Below are positions 63,601-64,000 of a DNA stretch of 64,000 nucleotides, in pieces. The notes under the pieces were generated by a model, which was not told the origin of the DNA, made no database searches, and saw nothing but the letters and a program-made list of their open reading frames with translations. Origin of the DNA: Neopestalotiopsis rosae (taxonomy: Eukaryota; Ascomycota; Sordariomycetes; Amphisphaeriales; Sporocadaceae); contig JALGAS010000011.1 of NCBI GenBank assembly GCA_023078685.1, forward strand, positions 682,001 to 746,000. The letters run 5' to 3'. Numbering within the stretch: position 1 is the first letter of the stretch; each line of letters begins with the position of its first letter. The translations under genes and the position numbers were made by a program.

Positions 63601-64000
63601 TTTTTATAATCATACTTTATCCAGACAGAGCCGTATGCACATGCAGCATCAAATGCAGGGCCATCATGGTATGGAGGAGGCGCAGCAATATATTGTAGAA
63701 GTTGTCAGAGGAAGAGCAGGTCGCGTGACATCTGGCTTGGCATGGCATTGTATGACAGCCACGCAAAATACTGACCCTCGTGGCGTGGCCAGCAGACAGC
63801 GCACAAAGCAAGATGAATGGTGATGGCCACAGCAGTGGAGTGAGCAAAGAGGGCAGAGCAGGAGATGGCAACGCAATTGATAAAGACTCACCCAACGACA
63901 ATGTTGAGGCCAATGACAAAGGTAATGATACCACCTTCGATATAATCGTGAATGGCAAAGGAGATGGCCATGACGGCGACGAGGACGAGAGTTAAACTGT
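60654..64000 (-). CDS. P-type ATPase, ENA (type IID) Na+/K+ efflux pump, 5' end cut by window
   Basis: Membrane cation pump that hydrolyses ATP through a phospho-aspartate; type IID ENA pumps export Na+ or K+ from fungal cells. Visible exons: 64000-63892 (partial), 63576-63375, 63313-63220 and 63070-60654. All join in phase, giving about 940 residues; the family is usually 1000-1100, so roughly the first 100 are outside the window. In order: the second helix (SLTLVLVAVMAIS) and DYIEGG; an actuator domain with LVCGDVVVLHVGDIVPADLRL and the phosphatase loop LTGES; helix 4 with IPESLIAVLTI; phosphorylation loop DKTGTLTQ (Asp at 62598-62600); nucleotide-binding domain with FPFDSSCKRMTVV; MLTGDH; hinge [21 protein letters not shown]; then six C-terminal helices. 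DYIEGG and PESL point to ENA rather than SERCA or plasma-membrane H+ pumps. The intron at 63577-63891 (315 nt) is long for this window. Confidence 0.92.

Overview
The window is nuclear DNA of a filamentous ascomycete (Pezizomycotina, probably a Sordariomycete; this assignment is an inference). The genes have short 50-100 nt spliceosomal introns. The protein families are typical of filamentous fungi: a fungal rhodopsin-domain (PTH11-like) membrane protein, a Zn2Cys6 regulator, a Dal5-type MFS permease, a DUF1993 protein and an ENA-type cation ATPase. A large A+T-rich block carries repeat-induced point mutation (RIP).

Layout. 1-6421: ordinary base composition, but I see no convincing gene. 6422-8163: six-exon rhodopsin-domain protein (+). 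8341-9690: coiled-coil protein with a PPAY motif (-). 9691-11640: intergenic approach to the block. 11641-49570: about 38 kb of RIP-mutated repeats with no functional gene. 49579-64000: a dense gene block containing a Zn2Cys6 regulator (-), MFS transporter (-), beta-hydroxyacid dehydrogenase (+), aldehyde dehydrogenase (-), DUF1993 protein (-) and a P-type ENA ATPase (-) whose 5' end runs off the right edge. Each spliced model below keeps frame across every junction and restores family motifs.

The A+T block can be read as layers. A hAT-like MITE (12971-28108, 8-bp target duplication) was split by a Ty3/gypsy element on the minus strand (13179-27785, about 206-bp LTRs). That element was split by a second Ty3/gypsy element on the plus strand (14973-22373, 530-bp LTRs, perfect 5-bp duplication). 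The matching empty site survives in a truncated relative at 38312-43798. Around these lie several MITE families with CAGGGT ends, 8-bp duplications and an iterated AGTTAACT palindrome; six copies of an exactly 141-bp multi-hairpin element; a non-autonomous LTR element with a solo LTR inside it; and one G+C-rich solo LTR (33388-33600) that escaped mutation.

The regulator, permease, hydroxyacid dehydrogenase and aldehyde dehydrogenase lie together. They look like a small catabolic cluster in which a carboxylate-type substrate is imported and oxidised, with the regulator as likely local activator. The substrate cannot be read from the sequence. The regulator's last exon ends exactly at the edge of the RIP block.
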